A stretch of 64,000 nt of DNA from JASLZO01 sp965247995 (GCA_965247995.1 OZ252041.1:1240001-1304000), one strand, 5' to 3'. Positions 1-8,475 are shown, counted from the stretch's first letter. The notes: generated by a model not told the origin, from the letters alone. Numbers and translations: made by a program.

Positions 1-874
1 ACGTCCAGTCGAGCGGCGCCACGAACGCGACCGCAGGGATATGGAAGACCTCTGCGCCTGCCCCCTCAAGTGCGGCGACCAGTTCCATCGCGCGTGACTC
101 GCCCCGGAGGACGACTATGCGCTTCGCGGATAGTGGCCGCCGCTCGAACCAAGCAATGCGGTGACGCATCTCGACTACGGTTCCGACCACCAAAACGGCA
201 GGGGCTGCCAGTCGGGCACGGGAAGCCACCTCGACGGTCGTGCTCAAGGTCGCCTCGATTGTGCGTTGACGGGCAGTTGTCCCACTCTCCACCAGGGCGA
301 CCGGCGTGTCATCTGGCCAACCTTCCCCCTGTAATGACGTCACGACCTCGGGGAGCGCCTGGACACCCATGAGGACGATAACCGTTTCGGTTCGATCCTC
401 GGCTGGTTGGTCAGCGCTCTCTCCCCGCTGACCGGTAAGGATACGGACCGAAGAGGCGTAACGCCGGTCTGTCGCAGGGATGCCAGCGTATGCGGGTACC
501 GCCAGTGCTGACGTGACACCTGGGACGATCTCGAACCTGACTCCTGCGGCGGCCAACGCCTCCGCTTCTTCCCCGCCTCGGCCGAAGAGGAACGGATCGC
601 CCCCTTTGAGGCGCACGACAGTCCTTTCAGCGTGGGCATGTTGAATGAGCAGACGGTTGATCTCGTCCTGGGGCAAGGTGTTCTGCATTGTCGGTCCCTT
701 GCCGACATACACGAGCTCGGCGGTCTGAGGCGCCTCAGCCAGAATCGAGACGTTCACGAGCCGGTCATACACGACGACGTCCGCTCTCCGGAGGACGCGG
801 AGTCCCTTGGCCGTGATGAGTCCCGGGTCACCGGGACCGGCCCCAACCAAATAGACGGCGCCAACCTCAGTCAC
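1..874 (-). CDS. cobA: Uroporphyrinogen-III C-methyltransferase (SUMT), 3'-truncated by window edge
   Basis: SUMT makes precorrin-2 from uroporphyrinogen III with two SAM molecules, the first committed step to sirohaem, the cofactor of the sulfite reductase in the same operon. The minus-strand reading frame starts at a GTG (874-872) and overlaps the end of the upstream dehydrogenase gene by 8 bp. The first residues read VTEVGAVYLVGAGPGDPGLI, with the glycine-rich tetrapyrrole-methylase N-terminal loop (VGAGPGDPGL). Family motifs VVYDRLV, KGGDPFLFGRGGEE and the VPGVTSA segment follow. About 290 residues are visible. The C-terminus lies outside the window, so a fused uroporphyrinogen-III synthase domain cannot be excluded, although a separate hemD-like gene is present upstream. 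Confidence 0.9.
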   Translation of the reverse strand, partial: MTEVGAVYLVGAGPGDPGLITAKGLRVLRRADVVVYDRLVNVSILAEAPQTAELVYVGKGPTMQNTLPQDEINRLLIQHAHAERTVVRLKGGDPFLFGRGGEEAEALAAAGVRFEIVPGVTSALAVPAYAGIPATDRRYASSVRILTGQRGESADQPAEDRTETVIVLMGVQALPEVVTSLQGEGWPDDTPVALVESGTTARQRTIEATLSTTVEVASRARLAAPAVLVVGTVVEMRHRIAWFERRPLSAKRIVVLRGESRAMELVAALEGAGAEVFHIPAVAFVAPLDWT

Positions 875-1508
875 TAGTCGAATCCGTAAGGATCTCCCTT
901 AGCCGGACATGGAGCGCGCGTTGGTCTCCCGAGCGGAGCAAGTCGCGGACGGCGTCGTCGTCGAGCGCATCCTGCCAGAGTTGCGATGGGGGACGCTGTC
1001 CGACGTTCCTGATCTCCTCGCGCACTTCTGCAAGCACATCCACCAGCATGGCGTATTCGCTGGGGAGCGCACGGTCCACTTCTCTCCGAAGAAAACTGGC
1101 CATAGCTGGGCTCCGTCCGTTCGTCGAGATCGCGATTGTGGCGTCGCCGCGTCGAACCAGAGCAGGATAGATCCAGGTGCAGAGCTCCGTTATATCGACA
1201 ACGTTGAGGAGCACACGCTCCTGCAATGCCTCCCTATGGATCGCCTCGCTGAGTTGCCGGTCGTGGGTCGTGGCAGCGATGGCAAGGAACGCGCCCGCTA
1301 GGTCGCCGTCCTGATAGGGGCGAGTGTAGAGTGCTATCTCGCCCCGCCCGGCCATCTCGGCGAATGCATCCACGATGTCCCGGCAGATCACCGTGACGCG
1401 AGCACCGGCCTCCACGAGCGCCTTCGCTTTCTCGCGAGCCTCAGCATCCTCTCCGATGACGACGCAGGACCGGTCCCTGAGGTCAAGAAACACTGGGTAG
1501 TAGCCCAT
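867..1508 (-). CDS. Precorrin-2 dehydrogenase/sirohydrochlorin ferrochelatase (CysG N-domain, Met8 type)
   Basis: This 213-residue NAD-dependent enzyme oxidises precorrin-2 to sirohydrochlorin and may also insert iron, supplying sirohaem to the sulfite reductase. The start MGYYPVFLDLRDRSCVVIGE is the typical family opening (YPvfldL, then a Rossmann VVIGxxxxAxxK loop, here GEDAEAREKAKAL). The later segment NVVDITELCTWIYPALVRRG matches the conserved NvvD...C.f..Pa..rrG motif, and ISTNGRSPAMASFLRREVD the substrate region. A longer frame exists to 1604 but would overlap the upstream hemD-like gene. The ATG at 1508 leaves a 34-nt gap and is preferred. It is a stand-alone dehydrogenase, because the SUMT domain is encoded separately downstream. 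Confidence 0.88.
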   Translation of the reverse strand: MGYYPVFLDLRDRSCVVIGEDAEAREKAKALVEAGARVTVICRDIVDAFAEMAGRGEIALYTRPYQDGDLAGAFLAIAATTHDRQLSEAIHREALQERVLLNVVDITELCTWIYPALVRRGDATIAISTNGRSPAMASFLRREVDRALPSEYAMLVDVLAEVREEIRNVGQRPPSQLWQDALDDDAVRDLLRSGDQRALHVRLREILTDSTSD

Positions 1509-1542
1509 GTGGGCGGTGTTGCCTTCGGTTTGGTGTTCGAGG

Positions 1543-2400
1543 CTACTGTCCGGACGCGAGTGGCCCGGTGGGAGCCGCCTCCTGGTCTTCGAAATGGGCA
1601 GCAAGTGCGAGGACCAGCGGGCCCATCTTCGGATGCTCCGGTTCGAGGTGCGGTGTCACGCCCTCGTCCACTAGCGCGCGGGCGCACACAGGGCCCACAG
1701 GTGCGACGACGACGTCTCCTGCCAAGGCTTCGGTAAGGCCTTTGCGGTGTCCCATGCGGTCAGCGATCTGGAAGAGGTTCCGCACCTGGGACTGGGTGGT
1801 GAAGAGGACGGCGTCCGCACGCCTGCCAATGATGGCGTCCACGGCATCCTCGACCGGCCTGACGTCCTCCGGGAGTGCCCACGTGTAGAGCGATACCTCC
1901 GTAAGGTGTGCACCCATTTCCTGAAGCCGGGTCCGAAGGTAGGCGTTAATCTCGCCGTAATGTTGAAGTGCAACGCGCTTTCCGCGGAGGTCCCACCCTT
2001 GATCGACGATCGCTGCCACCAAGTCCTGTGACGTAAACGGTTCAGGCGACACCAAGGCGATTGGGACGTCGTTCGTCCTCATGACGGCAACGGGCTTCGG
2101 ACCGCGGCAGACAACCTTCGTGTCTCGGAGGCCGTCCAGGAACGGGTCGTGGCGTCCCATCTCGTCAGCAGCGCTGATCAGGGCTCGCGCTCCGACGCCT
2201 GTGAGAAAGACGACCATATCGATCTCGCGATCGCAAACGGCGTCGACGAGGGCCTTCACTTCCGGTTGCATTGGAATGGGCACTTCGCGGAGGGCGGGAG
2301 CAGCGATAGGTTGGCCGCCGTGGCGCTCGACGAGCGCGCCGAGCTGAGACGGAAGCCGTGCCTCCAAGACCACGATTCGCCGCCCTCGGAGGTCTGCCAT
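1543..2400 (-). CDS. hemD: Uroporphyrinogen-III synthase
   Basis: The 285-residue protein fits the HemD fold, two similar alpha/beta domains that close hydroxymethylbilane into uroporphyrinogen III for the haem and sirohaem branches. Visible hallmarks are the N-terminal GRRIVVLEARLPSQLGALVERHGG, the segment MVVFLTGVGARALI (the 'D.vvfTS.ng' strand) and the second-domain DAVLFTTQSQVRNLF and VVVAPVGPVCARALVDEGV (the 'iGp.ta.al...G' motif). The start at 2400 was chosen over an upstream one at 2442 because GAGGAACGGACC precedes it as a ribosome-binding site. It sits between the sulfite reductase and the precorrin-2 dehydrogenase genes, so it probably serves sirohaem supply. Confidence 0.88.
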   Translation of the reverse strand: MADLRGRRIVVLEARLPSQLGALVERHGGQPIAAPALREVPIPMQPEVKALVDAVCDREIDMVVFLTGVGARALISAADEMGRHDPFLDGLRDTKVVCRGPKPVAVMRTNDVPIALVSPEPFTSQDLVAAIVDQGWDLRGKRVALQHYGEINAYLRTRLQEMGAHLTEVSLYTWALPEDVRPVEDAVDAIIGRRADAVLFTTQSQVRNLFQIADRMGHRKGLTEALAGDVVVAPVGPVCARALVDEGVTPHLEPEHPKMGPLVLALAAHFEDQEAAPTGPLASGQ

Positions 2401-2448
2401 GGTCCGTTCCTCAAGACCCTTCTTGACTACCTGTCTGTCCAAGTGCGT

Positions 2449-4251
2449 TCAGACGGCGCACTCACCCTCGCCTCGTTCCATCAGGTACAGGATCGTCTTG
2501 TCGTAGTCGATGTATTGCTCCAAGTTTGCTTTGTTTAGAGGGCCAATGTCTGCTAATTCCTTAATCATCGACTCAAACGGGTCACGACCGACGCGGTTGG
2601 CGAAGTCCTTGAAGAGTTCATTATCCTGCCGATCGTCCTTGTAGAGCCGGAGGATCTTGAAGACTGCCTCCGTGACCTTCTTTGCTGGGATTTTACCGCG
2701 GGGACGAACACCGAAACGGACATCGCCGTGCTCGTGGCTACCACCCAGGAAGACCTCGTAAGCCGGGACCTGACCGCCCATTGGGCCCTTGATGAACGCA
2801 CCATGGAACCCAATGTCCGAGACGTGGTGGCGGCCGCAGCCGTTTGGGCATCCACTCATCTTGATGTGCATTTGCTTAATGAGTGGGTCATCCAACAATC
2901 CGGCGTGGCCGTTCGGATTCCGAACGGCATCAGCCACTGCTTTGTTCAGCCCCATGGATGACGTGATACCCAGCTTGCAACTGTCGGTCCCAGGGCATGA
3001 CGTGACGTCGGTGATTTGGTTCATGCCGCCATCAGCCAAGCCGAGGCCTTGCAGGTCCTGATACACGTCGTAGAGGTAGGCGTTCGGCACCCAGCGCAGC
3101 ATCAAGTTTTGCTCCGGAGTGGTGCGGACCCGGTGGCTGGCGTGCTTCCGCGCGATCTCGGCGACGCCGTGGAACTGCTCTGGTGTGAGGTCCCCACGTG
3201 TGACGGTGATGCCCACGAAGCTGTATCCATCATGCTGCTGCGGGATCACGTTCGTGGACCGCCAGTCCTGGAACGCTTGATCGTTTTCGCCACGCGGTTC
3301 TAGCCCGTTCGGGATCGGCGGAATGTCGGCCTGTTCCTCGTCGTAGAAGAGCAAGTGATCGCGATCCGCGAAGTCCTGCGCCCAATCCTCTTGGAGTTCT
3401 TCCTCGACCTGCTTGCGGAACGATTCGATCCCTTCGGTGTGGATCAAGACCTTGATGCGGGCCTTCATCTTGTTGCGCCGGAGCCACGCCGTGCGGTTGA
3501 AGATCCGTAAGACCGCCTCGGACACGCGCAAGAAGTCCTCGACTGGCACGAACTCATACAGCGTCTCCGCGATGAGGGGCTGAATTGAAGTGCCGCCACC
3601 CACCACAATCTTGAATCCCTTCTTTTGTTCCCCGTTCTCCTCTCGGACCCGTGCGATGAACCCGAGGTCATGCATCGGCGTGGTCGCACAGTCGTGGTCG
3701 CCACACGAGAACGCGGGTTTGATCTTCCGTGGCATGTGGAACGTGAAATCGCGACGCACGAAGTTGCGGACGAACGCACCGAGATAGGGTTGGATGTCGA
3801 ACGCCTGCAGCGGATCGATTCCCGCCATGGGGCATGCGGTGACGTTGCGCACCGAGTTGCCGCACGCTTCCTTGGTACTCAGACCCACGCTCTGGAGGAT
3901 GTGCATCGCCTCGCCAGCGTCTTCCAACAGCATGTGGTGCAGTTGGACGTTCTCCCGCGTCGTGATATGGCCCTTGCGTAGCGGAGTGAACCGGTCAGCG
4001 ATCTCCCCGATGGCATCGAGCTGATCTGCGTGGGCCAATCCGCCAGGAATCTTGATGCGGAACATCTGGGAGTCGGGCTGGCGTTGACCGTACACGCCCA
4101 AGCGGAGTCTGAACGACATGAACTGGTCTTCGGGGATGTCGCCCCCGCGGAATTCCTTGACCTTGTTCTCGTACTCGACGATTTCCTCATCCAGGTACTG
4201 GATGATTGACGGGCGAGCGGACTGCTGTGCGGTCTCGGATCCTGTGCTCAC
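2449..4251 (-). CDS. Sirohaem [4Fe-4S] sulfite/nitrite reductase (assimilatory)
   Basis: The 600-residue enzyme carries the duplicated ferredoxin-nitrite/sulfite reductase architecture. The cluster ligands are TSCPGTDSCKLG and SGCPNGCGRH in the C-terminal half (C-x5-C ... C-x3-C), where sirohaem and the 4Fe-4S cluster share a cysteine. The N-terminal half contains the substrate segment GHITTRENVQLHH. Sulfite and nitrite reductases are hard to separate by sequence alone. The surrounding APS kinase, ATP sulfurylase and APS/PAPS reductase genes argue for sulfite reduction to sulfide. The start is GTG (MSTGSE), preceded by GAGGGAGA. A gap of about 89 nt separates it from the ATP sulfurylase gene. 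Confidence 0.9.
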   Translation of the reverse strand: MSTGSETAQQSARPSIIQYLDEEIVEYENKVKEFRGGDIPEDQFMSFRLRLGVYGQRQPDSQMFRIKIPGGLAHADQLDAIGEIADRFTPLRKGHITTRENVQLHHMLLEDAGEAMHILQSVGLSTKEACGNSVRNVTACPMAGIDPLQAFDIQPYLGAFVRNFVRRDFTFHMPRKIKPAFSCGDHDCATTPMHDLGFIARVREENGEQKKGFKIVVGGGTSIQPLIAETLYEFVPVEDFLRVSEAVLRIFNRTAWLRRNKMKARIKVLIHTEGIESFRKQVEEELQEDWAQDFADRDHLLFYDEEQADIPPIPNGLEPRGENDQAFQDWRSTNVIPQQHDGYSFVGITVTRGDLTPEQFHGVAEIARKHASHRVRTTPEQNLMLRWVPNAYLYDVYQDLQGLGLADGGMNQITDVTSCPGTDSCKLGITSSMGLNKAVADAVRNPNGHAGLLDDPLIKQMHIKMSGCPNGCGRHHVSDIGFHGAFIKGPMGGQVPAYEVFLGGSHEHGDVRFGVRPRGKIPAKKVTEAVFKILRLYKDDRQDNELFKDFANRVGRDPFESMIKELADIGPLNKANLEQYIDYDKTILYLMERGEGECAV

Positions 4252-4340
4252 GGCGATCTCCCTCTTGGCTACTCGGTCACATTCGGACCGATCACGGTCT
4301 CAACGATAGCAGCGCGGCGCGATCTCAAGGACCAATGGGG

Positions 4341-5537
4341 TCACCCGCCTCCGGCGGCCGGTGCCCGCGCCGCGTCAATAAGGATCTGGGCGACTTCTGG
4401 CCGAGTGAATTCCATGGGGGGAACCTGGCCGTTCGACAGCATCTCTCGGACCTGCGTGCCGCTGAGCGTGACCCGGTCTTCGGGTCCGTGTGGGCACGTT
4501 TTTGCCGATGCCATCCCCTCACAGCGGCTACAAAAAAAAGAGTGGTCGAAGAAGAGTGGAGTGATGTTCAGGTCCTCAGCCGGGAGGCTTCGGAGCAGGT
4601 CCTGAGCGTCGTAGGTCCCGTAGTAATTGCCGACGCCAGCATGGTCTCGCCCAACAATGAAGTGCGTGCAACCGTAGTTTTTTCGTACCAGGGCATGGAG
4701 GACCGCCTCTCGGGGTCCGGCGTAGCGCATCGCCGCAGGGAGCACGGAGAGGTGAACGTGGTCGGCGGGGTAGTACCCATCCAGTAGCGCCTGGTAGCAA
4801 CGCATCCTCACGTCGGCGGGGATGTCATCGGGCTTGGTTTCGCCCACGAGCGGGTGTAGGAGGAGGCCGTCTACGATCTCCAACGCTGCCTTCTGGATGT
4901 ACTCATGAGCCCTGTGCACAGGGTTCCGCGTTTGAAATCCGACGACCGTTCTCCAACCGCGCTCTGCGAAGGCTGCACGCGTCTCCGCTGGGTCGTTGCG
5001 GTACGGGAGGAGGTCGGATCCAATCTCCTCCCGTTCCACCACCGTTACGGTCCCCCCTAAGAGCAGTTCCTTCTGGTGATAGACGGAGGCCACACCTGGG
5101 TGAGCTTCATCCTGAGTCCCGAAGACCTCGCGGGCCTCTTCTTGTTTGTCGTAGGCGAAGACTTCTTCCAGATTCAGGACTCCGAGGAGCCTTCCCGCTT
5201 GGTCCTCCAATGCGATTTCATCGCCATGGCTCAATCCGGCGGCTTCCTGCTGAGAGACGGACAGCGTGATCGGAATGCTCCAGAGCGTTCCATCAGCGAG
5301 CCGCATCTCGTGCACGGTCCCGTGGTAGTCCGCTTTGTTCATGAAGCCCCGGAGGGGGCTGAACGCGCCGACTGCGATCAGGTCAAGGTCCGCGGACTCG
5401 CGCAGGCTGAGCGTGACGTGCCGGAGACCGGGCGCCCGCGCGCGAATCGCCTCGGATTCGCTCGGGGACGCAATCCGGTCAATGAGCCGACCGCCGTGCG
5501 GTGCGATAGTCTCGGTCACTCGGGTCGTGGTTGTCAT
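4341..5537 (-). CDS. sat: ATP sulfurylase (sulfate adenylyltransferase)
   Basis: This enzyme activates sulfate with ATP to adenosine 5'-phosphosulfate (APS). The 398-residue length matches the homomeric Sat family. Its active-site motifs are visible: QTRNPVHRAHEYIQ (the QTRNPxHRxH nucleotide-binding motif) and GRDHAGVGNYYG. Near the C-terminus are HSFFCSRCEGMASAKTCPHG, a cysteine cluster found in many bacterial Sat proteins, and SGTQVREMLSNG. It ends 89 nt before the reductase gene, and the APS kinase gene ends 5 nt before its start, so the genes form one transcription unit. No kinase domain is fused to it. Confidence 0.95.
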   Translation of the reverse strand: MTTTTRVTETIAPHGGRLIDRIASPSESEAIRARAPGLRHVTLSLRESADLDLIAVGAFSPLRGFMNKADYHGTVHEMRLADGTLWSIPITLSVSQQEAAGLSHGDEIALEDQAGRLLGVLNLEEVFAYDKQEEAREVFGTQDEAHPGVASVYHQKELLLGGTVTVVEREEIGSDLLPYRNDPAETRAAFAERGWRTVVGFQTRNPVHRAHEYIQKAALEIVDGLLLHPLVGETKPDDIPADVRMRCYQALLDGYYPADHVHLSVLPAAMRYAGPREAVLHALVRKNYGCTHFIVGRDHAGVGNYYGTYDAQDLLRSLPAEDLNITPLFFDHSFFCSRCEGMASAKTCPHGPEDRVTLSGTQVREMLSNGQVPPMEFTRPEVAQILIDAARAPAAGGG

Positions 5538-5542
5538 GGTGG

Positions 5543-6124
5543 TCAGATAGCCGCCGGGGCTGTTGCTGACCGTCCGGGCGAGACCGCGGCCGACAGATAC
5601 CCGCCGTCCTCGAGGGCAGCGACGACTTTGCGCACGCTCTCGTCGATCTCCTCCACGTGGGTGTGAACGACGACCTCAGGATTGATCGGCTCCTCGTACG
5701 GATCAGAGACCCCCGTGAAGTTGGGAATCTCTCCCCTGAGAGCCTTTTCATAGAGCCCCTTGACGTCCCGCCGGACGAGCTCATCTAGCGGCGCGTGGAC
5801 GTACACCTCGATGAAGTCGCCGACCTCGCTGCGCACTTCGCCGCGTACGTCGCGGTACGGCGAAATCGCCGAAACGACGCTGACGACCCCATTCCGTGTC
5901 AGCAGTTTGCTAACGAAACCGATCCGCCGGATGTTGGTATCCCGGTCTTCCTTGCTGAATCCCAGTCCCTTGCTCAAGTTGGTTCGGACAATGTCGCCGT
6001 CGAGAAGCTCGGAATTGACGCCGCGCTGCTCCAGAATCGCGATCAACCGCTCGGCGATGGTGCTCTTGCCGGCGCCGGATAGCCCGGTGAACCAGACGGT
6101 GACTCCTCGGTGCTGTGTCTCCAA
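5543..6124 (-). CDS. cysC: Adenylyl-sulfate (APS) kinase
   Basis: The 193-residue protein phosphorylates APS to PAPS. It shows the P-loop GLSGAGKST, the LLDGDIVRTNLSKGLGFSKEDRDTNIRRIGFV segment that holds the substrate-binding DGD...R motif, and the ISPYRDVRGEVR stretch. The translation start appears to be TTG (METQHRGVTVWF) with GGAGG about 10 nt upstream. It sits between the reductase and ATP sulfurylase genes. The downstream reductase has the APS-type iron-sulfur motif (see next gene), so PAPS may be made for sulfotransfer as well as reduction. Confidence 0.93.
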   Translation of the reverse strand: METQHRGVTVWFTGLSGAGKSTIAERLIAILEQRGVNSELLDGDIVRTNLSKGLGFSKEDRDTNIRRIGFVSKLLTRNGVVSVVSAISPYRDVRGEVRSEVGDFIEVYVHAPLDELVRRDVKGLYEKALRGEIPNFTGVSDPYEEPINPEVVVHTHVEEIDESVRKVVAALEDGGYLSAAVSPGRSATAPAAI

Positions 6125-6175
6125 AGTGGATATCCTCCTGGACTCTTGGTTTCGTGTTCTATCCGGTTGGCCGGT

Positions 6176-6940
6176 TCAGCTGGCCACATCCACAGTCGAA
6201 GTGACCTTTCCGGTCGCCGGATCGATGTGGATGCCGCACTCGACTTTGTCCTCGAATTCAGACCAACGCCCGGCCCGCGTGTCCTCGCCGGGCTGGACGG
6301 CCCGCGTGCAATTGGTGCAGCCGATGCTGGGGTATCCGCGATCGTGGAGTGCGTTGTAGGGCACGTCGTTCTGGCGAACGTAATCCCAGACCTGCTCCTC
6401 GGTCCAATTGGCTAACGGGTTCACCTTGATCAGGTCGAACTTATTGTCCCACGAGACGATGGCAACGTCCTTGCGCGTGTCGCCCTGGTCCCGCCTCAGC
6501 CCGGCTATCCACGCTTGGCGGTTGGCAAGAGCCTGCTCGTTTGGCTTCACCTTGCGGATGTCGCAACAAAGGTCGGGATCGTGCTTCCAGAGCTCGGGGC
6601 CATGGATTTTGGCCTGCTTCTCAACCGAGATGTTGGTCTTGAATCCGATCGGCTGGAACCCATACTTCCGCGCCGCCTGGTCCTTCAGGGCGTGGGATTC
6701 CGGGAAAAGGAAGTCCGTGTCCACATAGAAGACCGATGTCTCCGGGTTGATCTTTAGCGCCATGTCCAGGAGGGCCATACCGGACACGCCGCCAAAGCTG
6801 CAGGCCAACGTGATGTCTGGAAAGAAGGCATCGATGGCCCAGCGGACGATCTCGTCCGGCTCTGCGTCCTCCAGTCGTTCGTTGATCGCCGCGAGTCTCT
6901 CCGCGGTCCATTCGGCTTTGCGGTCTTCGATGGTTGTCAT
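6176..6940 (-). CDS. cysH: Phosphoadenylyl/adenylyl-sulfate reductase, iron-sulfur type
   Basis: The 254-residue protein reduces APS and/or PAPS to sulfite using thioredoxin. It contains the PP-loop-like LACSFGGVSGMALLDMAL segment and YVDTDFLFPES. The cysteine pairs LCCDIRKVKP and CTNCTR mark the 4Fe-4S cluster of the APS-type (plant/Bacillus/mycobacterial) branch. The C-terminal ECGIH motif holds the catalytic cysteine. The start at 6940 (MTTIEDRKAEW) was chosen because GGGAGA precedes it; the open frame upstream has no homology and overlaps the permease gene. Four-cysteine enzymes can often use APS directly, although an APS kinase is also present. Confidence 0.92.
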   Translation of the reverse strand: MTTIEDRKAEWTAERLAAINERLEDAEPDEIVRWAIDAFFPDITLACSFGGVSGMALLDMALKINPETSVFYVDTDFLFPESHALKDQAARKYGFQPIGFKTNISVEKQAKIHGPELWKHDPDLCCDIRKVKPNEQALANRQAWIAGLRRDQGDTRKDVAIVSWDNKFDLIKVNPLANWTEEQVWDYVRQNDVPYNALHDRGYPSIGCTNCTRAVQPGEDTRAGRWSEFEDKVECGIHIDPATGKVTSTVDVAS

Positions 6941-6993
6941 CGGTTCGTGGTCTCCCTCTGTAGCTCTTGCCCACGCCCAAGGCGCGGTGGTTG

Positions 6994-7779
6994 TTAGATC
7001 AGTCTGAGTCCCGCGAATAGCAGCACGGACCCGAGGACGGCTCGGAGCCCGCGTTCCGGGAGCTGGATGGTCATACGACTTCCGAGGATCACTCCTGGGA
7101 TTGCTCCGACTAAGAGATTGGCCGCCAAAACGAGGTCCACCTTGCCAATGCTCATATGCCCCGCAGCAGCGACCGATGTGAGGATCAATGCGTGCGCGAT
7201 GTCCGTCCCGACGACGCTGCGACCGCTGATGCGGTAGAGAGTCACGAGTGCAGCGATGACGAGTGTCCCTCCGCCGACCGAGGTGAGGGTCACAAGGACG
7301 CCGACGATGAATCCCAAAGCGACGGTAAAGCCGGCGCTCGGTTCGGAAGACCGGTTGGCGTGCTCGACCTGTTGTTCCCAGAACCGGCGTACCCACGGGA
7401 GGACGCGAGCGAAGATCACAACCGAGACGGCGATCAGGACAGCGCCCAGCAGACGCGTGATCACCACGTCAGTAAGATCGGGCGAGACGCTCCTCAAGTA
7501 GGCCAGCAGAAGCAGGCCGACGAACACGCCCGGGATGCTGCCCATCGCGAGCCGGCGCACGAGTGACCAATCGACGTTGCCCCATTGATGGTGTGTCCAT
7601 GCGCCGAACGCCTTGAGGACCGCCAGGAACGCCAGATCGGTCCCGACTGCGGTCACGGGACGGACTCCTACCCAGTACACGAGCAGTGGCATCGTAAGCG
7701 CGCCGCCGCCCATTCCGGTCATGCCGACCAGGAAGCCCACGATCAGGCCGATAAGCCCGATACCGATACCTGGTTCCAA
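6994..7779 (-). CDS. TauE/SafE-family sulfite/sulfate permease-like membrane protein
   Basis: The 261-residue integral membrane protein has the two-fold repeat of the TauE/SafE (DUF81) family: GLIVGFLVGMTGMGGGALTMPLL near the N-terminus and GFIVGVLVTLTSVGGGTLVIAAL in the second half, with about eight TM helices. Members move sulfite, sulfonates or related anions. As the first gene of this operon it may import sulfate or export excess sulfite; the direction cannot be told from sequence. The start is an unusual TTG at 7779, supported by GGAAGGGAG four nucleotides upstream. An attenuator-like leader lies immediately upstream. Confidence 0.85.
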   Translation of the reverse strand: MEPGIGIGLIGLIVGFLVGMTGMGGGALTMPLLVYWVGVRPVTAVGTDLAFLAVLKAFGAWTHHQWGNVDWSLVRRLAMGSIPGVFVGLLLLAYLRSVSPDLTDVVITRLLGAVLIAVSVVIFARVLPWVRRFWEQQVEHANRSSEPSAGFTVALGFIVGVLVTLTSVGGGTLVIAALVTLYRISGRSVVGTDIAHALILTSVAAAGHMSIGKVDLVLAANLLVGAIPGVILGSRMTIQLPERGLRAVLGSVLLFAGLRLI

Positions 7780-7824
7780 TATTCTCCCTTCCGGAGGCCT
7801 CGTTCTTCTTGGGTGATGTCCAAT

Positions 7825-7854
7825 AAAAAACCGCCCTGACGAGTGTCGGGGCGG
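7825..7854 (-). terminator. Intrinsic terminator in the leader of the sulfur operon (attenuator)
   Basis: On the minus strand a stem CCGCCC...GGGCGG (7854-7849 with 7836-7831), extended by GAC/GTC across one C/A mismatch, is followed by six T residues (7830-7825). It lies 46 nt upstream of the first operon gene and downstream of a strong promoter. It therefore sits in the operon leader, where an attenuator would be placed. A heptamer GGGGCGG at 7932-7926 is complementary to the 5' arm of this stem (7854-7848) and could form the competing antiterminator. Confidence 0.8.
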
Positions 7855-7907
7855 TCGGTGAGCCTGGTCCTATCCGCTGATCGCGGTTCGTGTCGTCTGG
7901 CAGTCGC

Positions 7908-8024
7908 TTAGATAGTGCCGAACCTCCGCCCCTGGTCGGGCATACAACAACAGAGGCAGATCACAGCGAAGCTACGCCGGTGTGAGCCGTCGCTAGCGGA
8001 GGAGCCGTCTGTGATTGTCTTCAT
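7908..8024 (-). CDS. Cysteine-rich leader peptide of the sulfur-assimilation operon (candidate attenuator)
   Basis: A 38-codon frame begins at ATG 8024, about 20 nt after the predicted transcription start, and ends at TAA 7910-7908. It encodes MKTITDGSSASDGS, then HRRSFAVICLCCCMPDQGR, then RFGTI. Codons 23-27 read Cys-Leu-Cys-Cys-Cys (7958-7944), a strikingly cysteine-dense run in the leader of a cysteine-biosynthesis operon. The terminator lies 54 nt beyond the stop, and an antiterminator-like heptamer directly follows the Cys codons. AGGTGG lies 13 nt before the ATG, a long spacing for a ribosome-binding site. By analogy with amino-acid attenuators, ribosome stalling when charged Cys-tRNA is scarce would favour read-through; this is inferred. 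Confidence 0.72.
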   Translation of the reverse strand: MKTITDGSSASDGSHRRSFAVICLCCCMPDQGRRFGTI

Positions 8025-8050
8025 GCGTTCGCGGAAACCACCTGACCAAT

Positions 8051-8079
8051 ACGGTACGAGCCCAAAAATCCGTTGTCAA
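8051..8079 (-). promoter_or_regulatory. Sigma-70-type promoter of the sulfur-assimilation operon
   Basis: On the minus strand TTGACA (8079-8074) and TACCGT (8056-8051) are separated by exactly 17 bp. The predicted start of transcription near 8044 gives a leader of about 265 nt that contains the Cys-rich leader ORF and the terminator. Confidence 0.65.
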
Positions 8080-8101
8080 TGTTTCGTGACGAACGTCACG
8101 A

Positions 8102-8473
8102 TTAGGACTCCTCAAACTCAGATTCTCCATCACGCATCTCGTCGGATTCCTCCAACAGACGCTGGAACAAGGGCCAGATCTCCTGGATACGTGGGTCCAT
8201 GCTGGAGATCGAGATCGCTCGGAATAAGACGCCTGTGCTGACCGTCGCGTTTGTGTCGGCACCTCGTGGCGGGAGCGGAACTCCCAACGCCCGCGCGACG
8301 AGTTCAGCCGTGATCCGGCCCACTCCACTGTCGTAGCAGCGCGTCAGAGCGCGGCCTCGGTGCAGCAGCGTCACGCCACCCTTCCCGCGGCGCATCGTCA
8401 CTTGGACGCGACGCGACGGGCGCTCTAGCAGCGTCTCCGCGTACGTCCAGGCCTTCGCGCGGGAAACGGACAT
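8102..8473 (-). CDS. Hypothetical protein
   Basis: I do not recognise this 123-residue protein. It begins MSVSRAKAWTYAETLLERP, has a basic first half (RPSRRVQVTMRRGKGG, compatible with nucleic-acid binding) and an acidic tail ending SEFEES. It contains no TM segment and no metal-binding pattern. It lies two nucleotides downstream of another minus-strand hypothetical gene, so the two are probably co-transcribed. Its end lies about 23 bp upstream of the sulfur-operon promoter. Confidence 0.5.
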   Translation of the reverse strand: MSVSRAKAWTYAETLLERPSRRVQVTMRRGKGGVTLLHRGRALTRCYDSGVGRITAELVARALGVPLPPRGADTNATVSTGVLFRAISISSMDPRIQEIWPLFQRLLEESDEMRDGESEFEES

Positions 8474-8475
8474 GA

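Noticed and set aside
2081..3981. Plus-strand frames opposite the sulfite reductase and hemD genes
   Set aside because: They are shadows of well-supported minus-strand enzymes.
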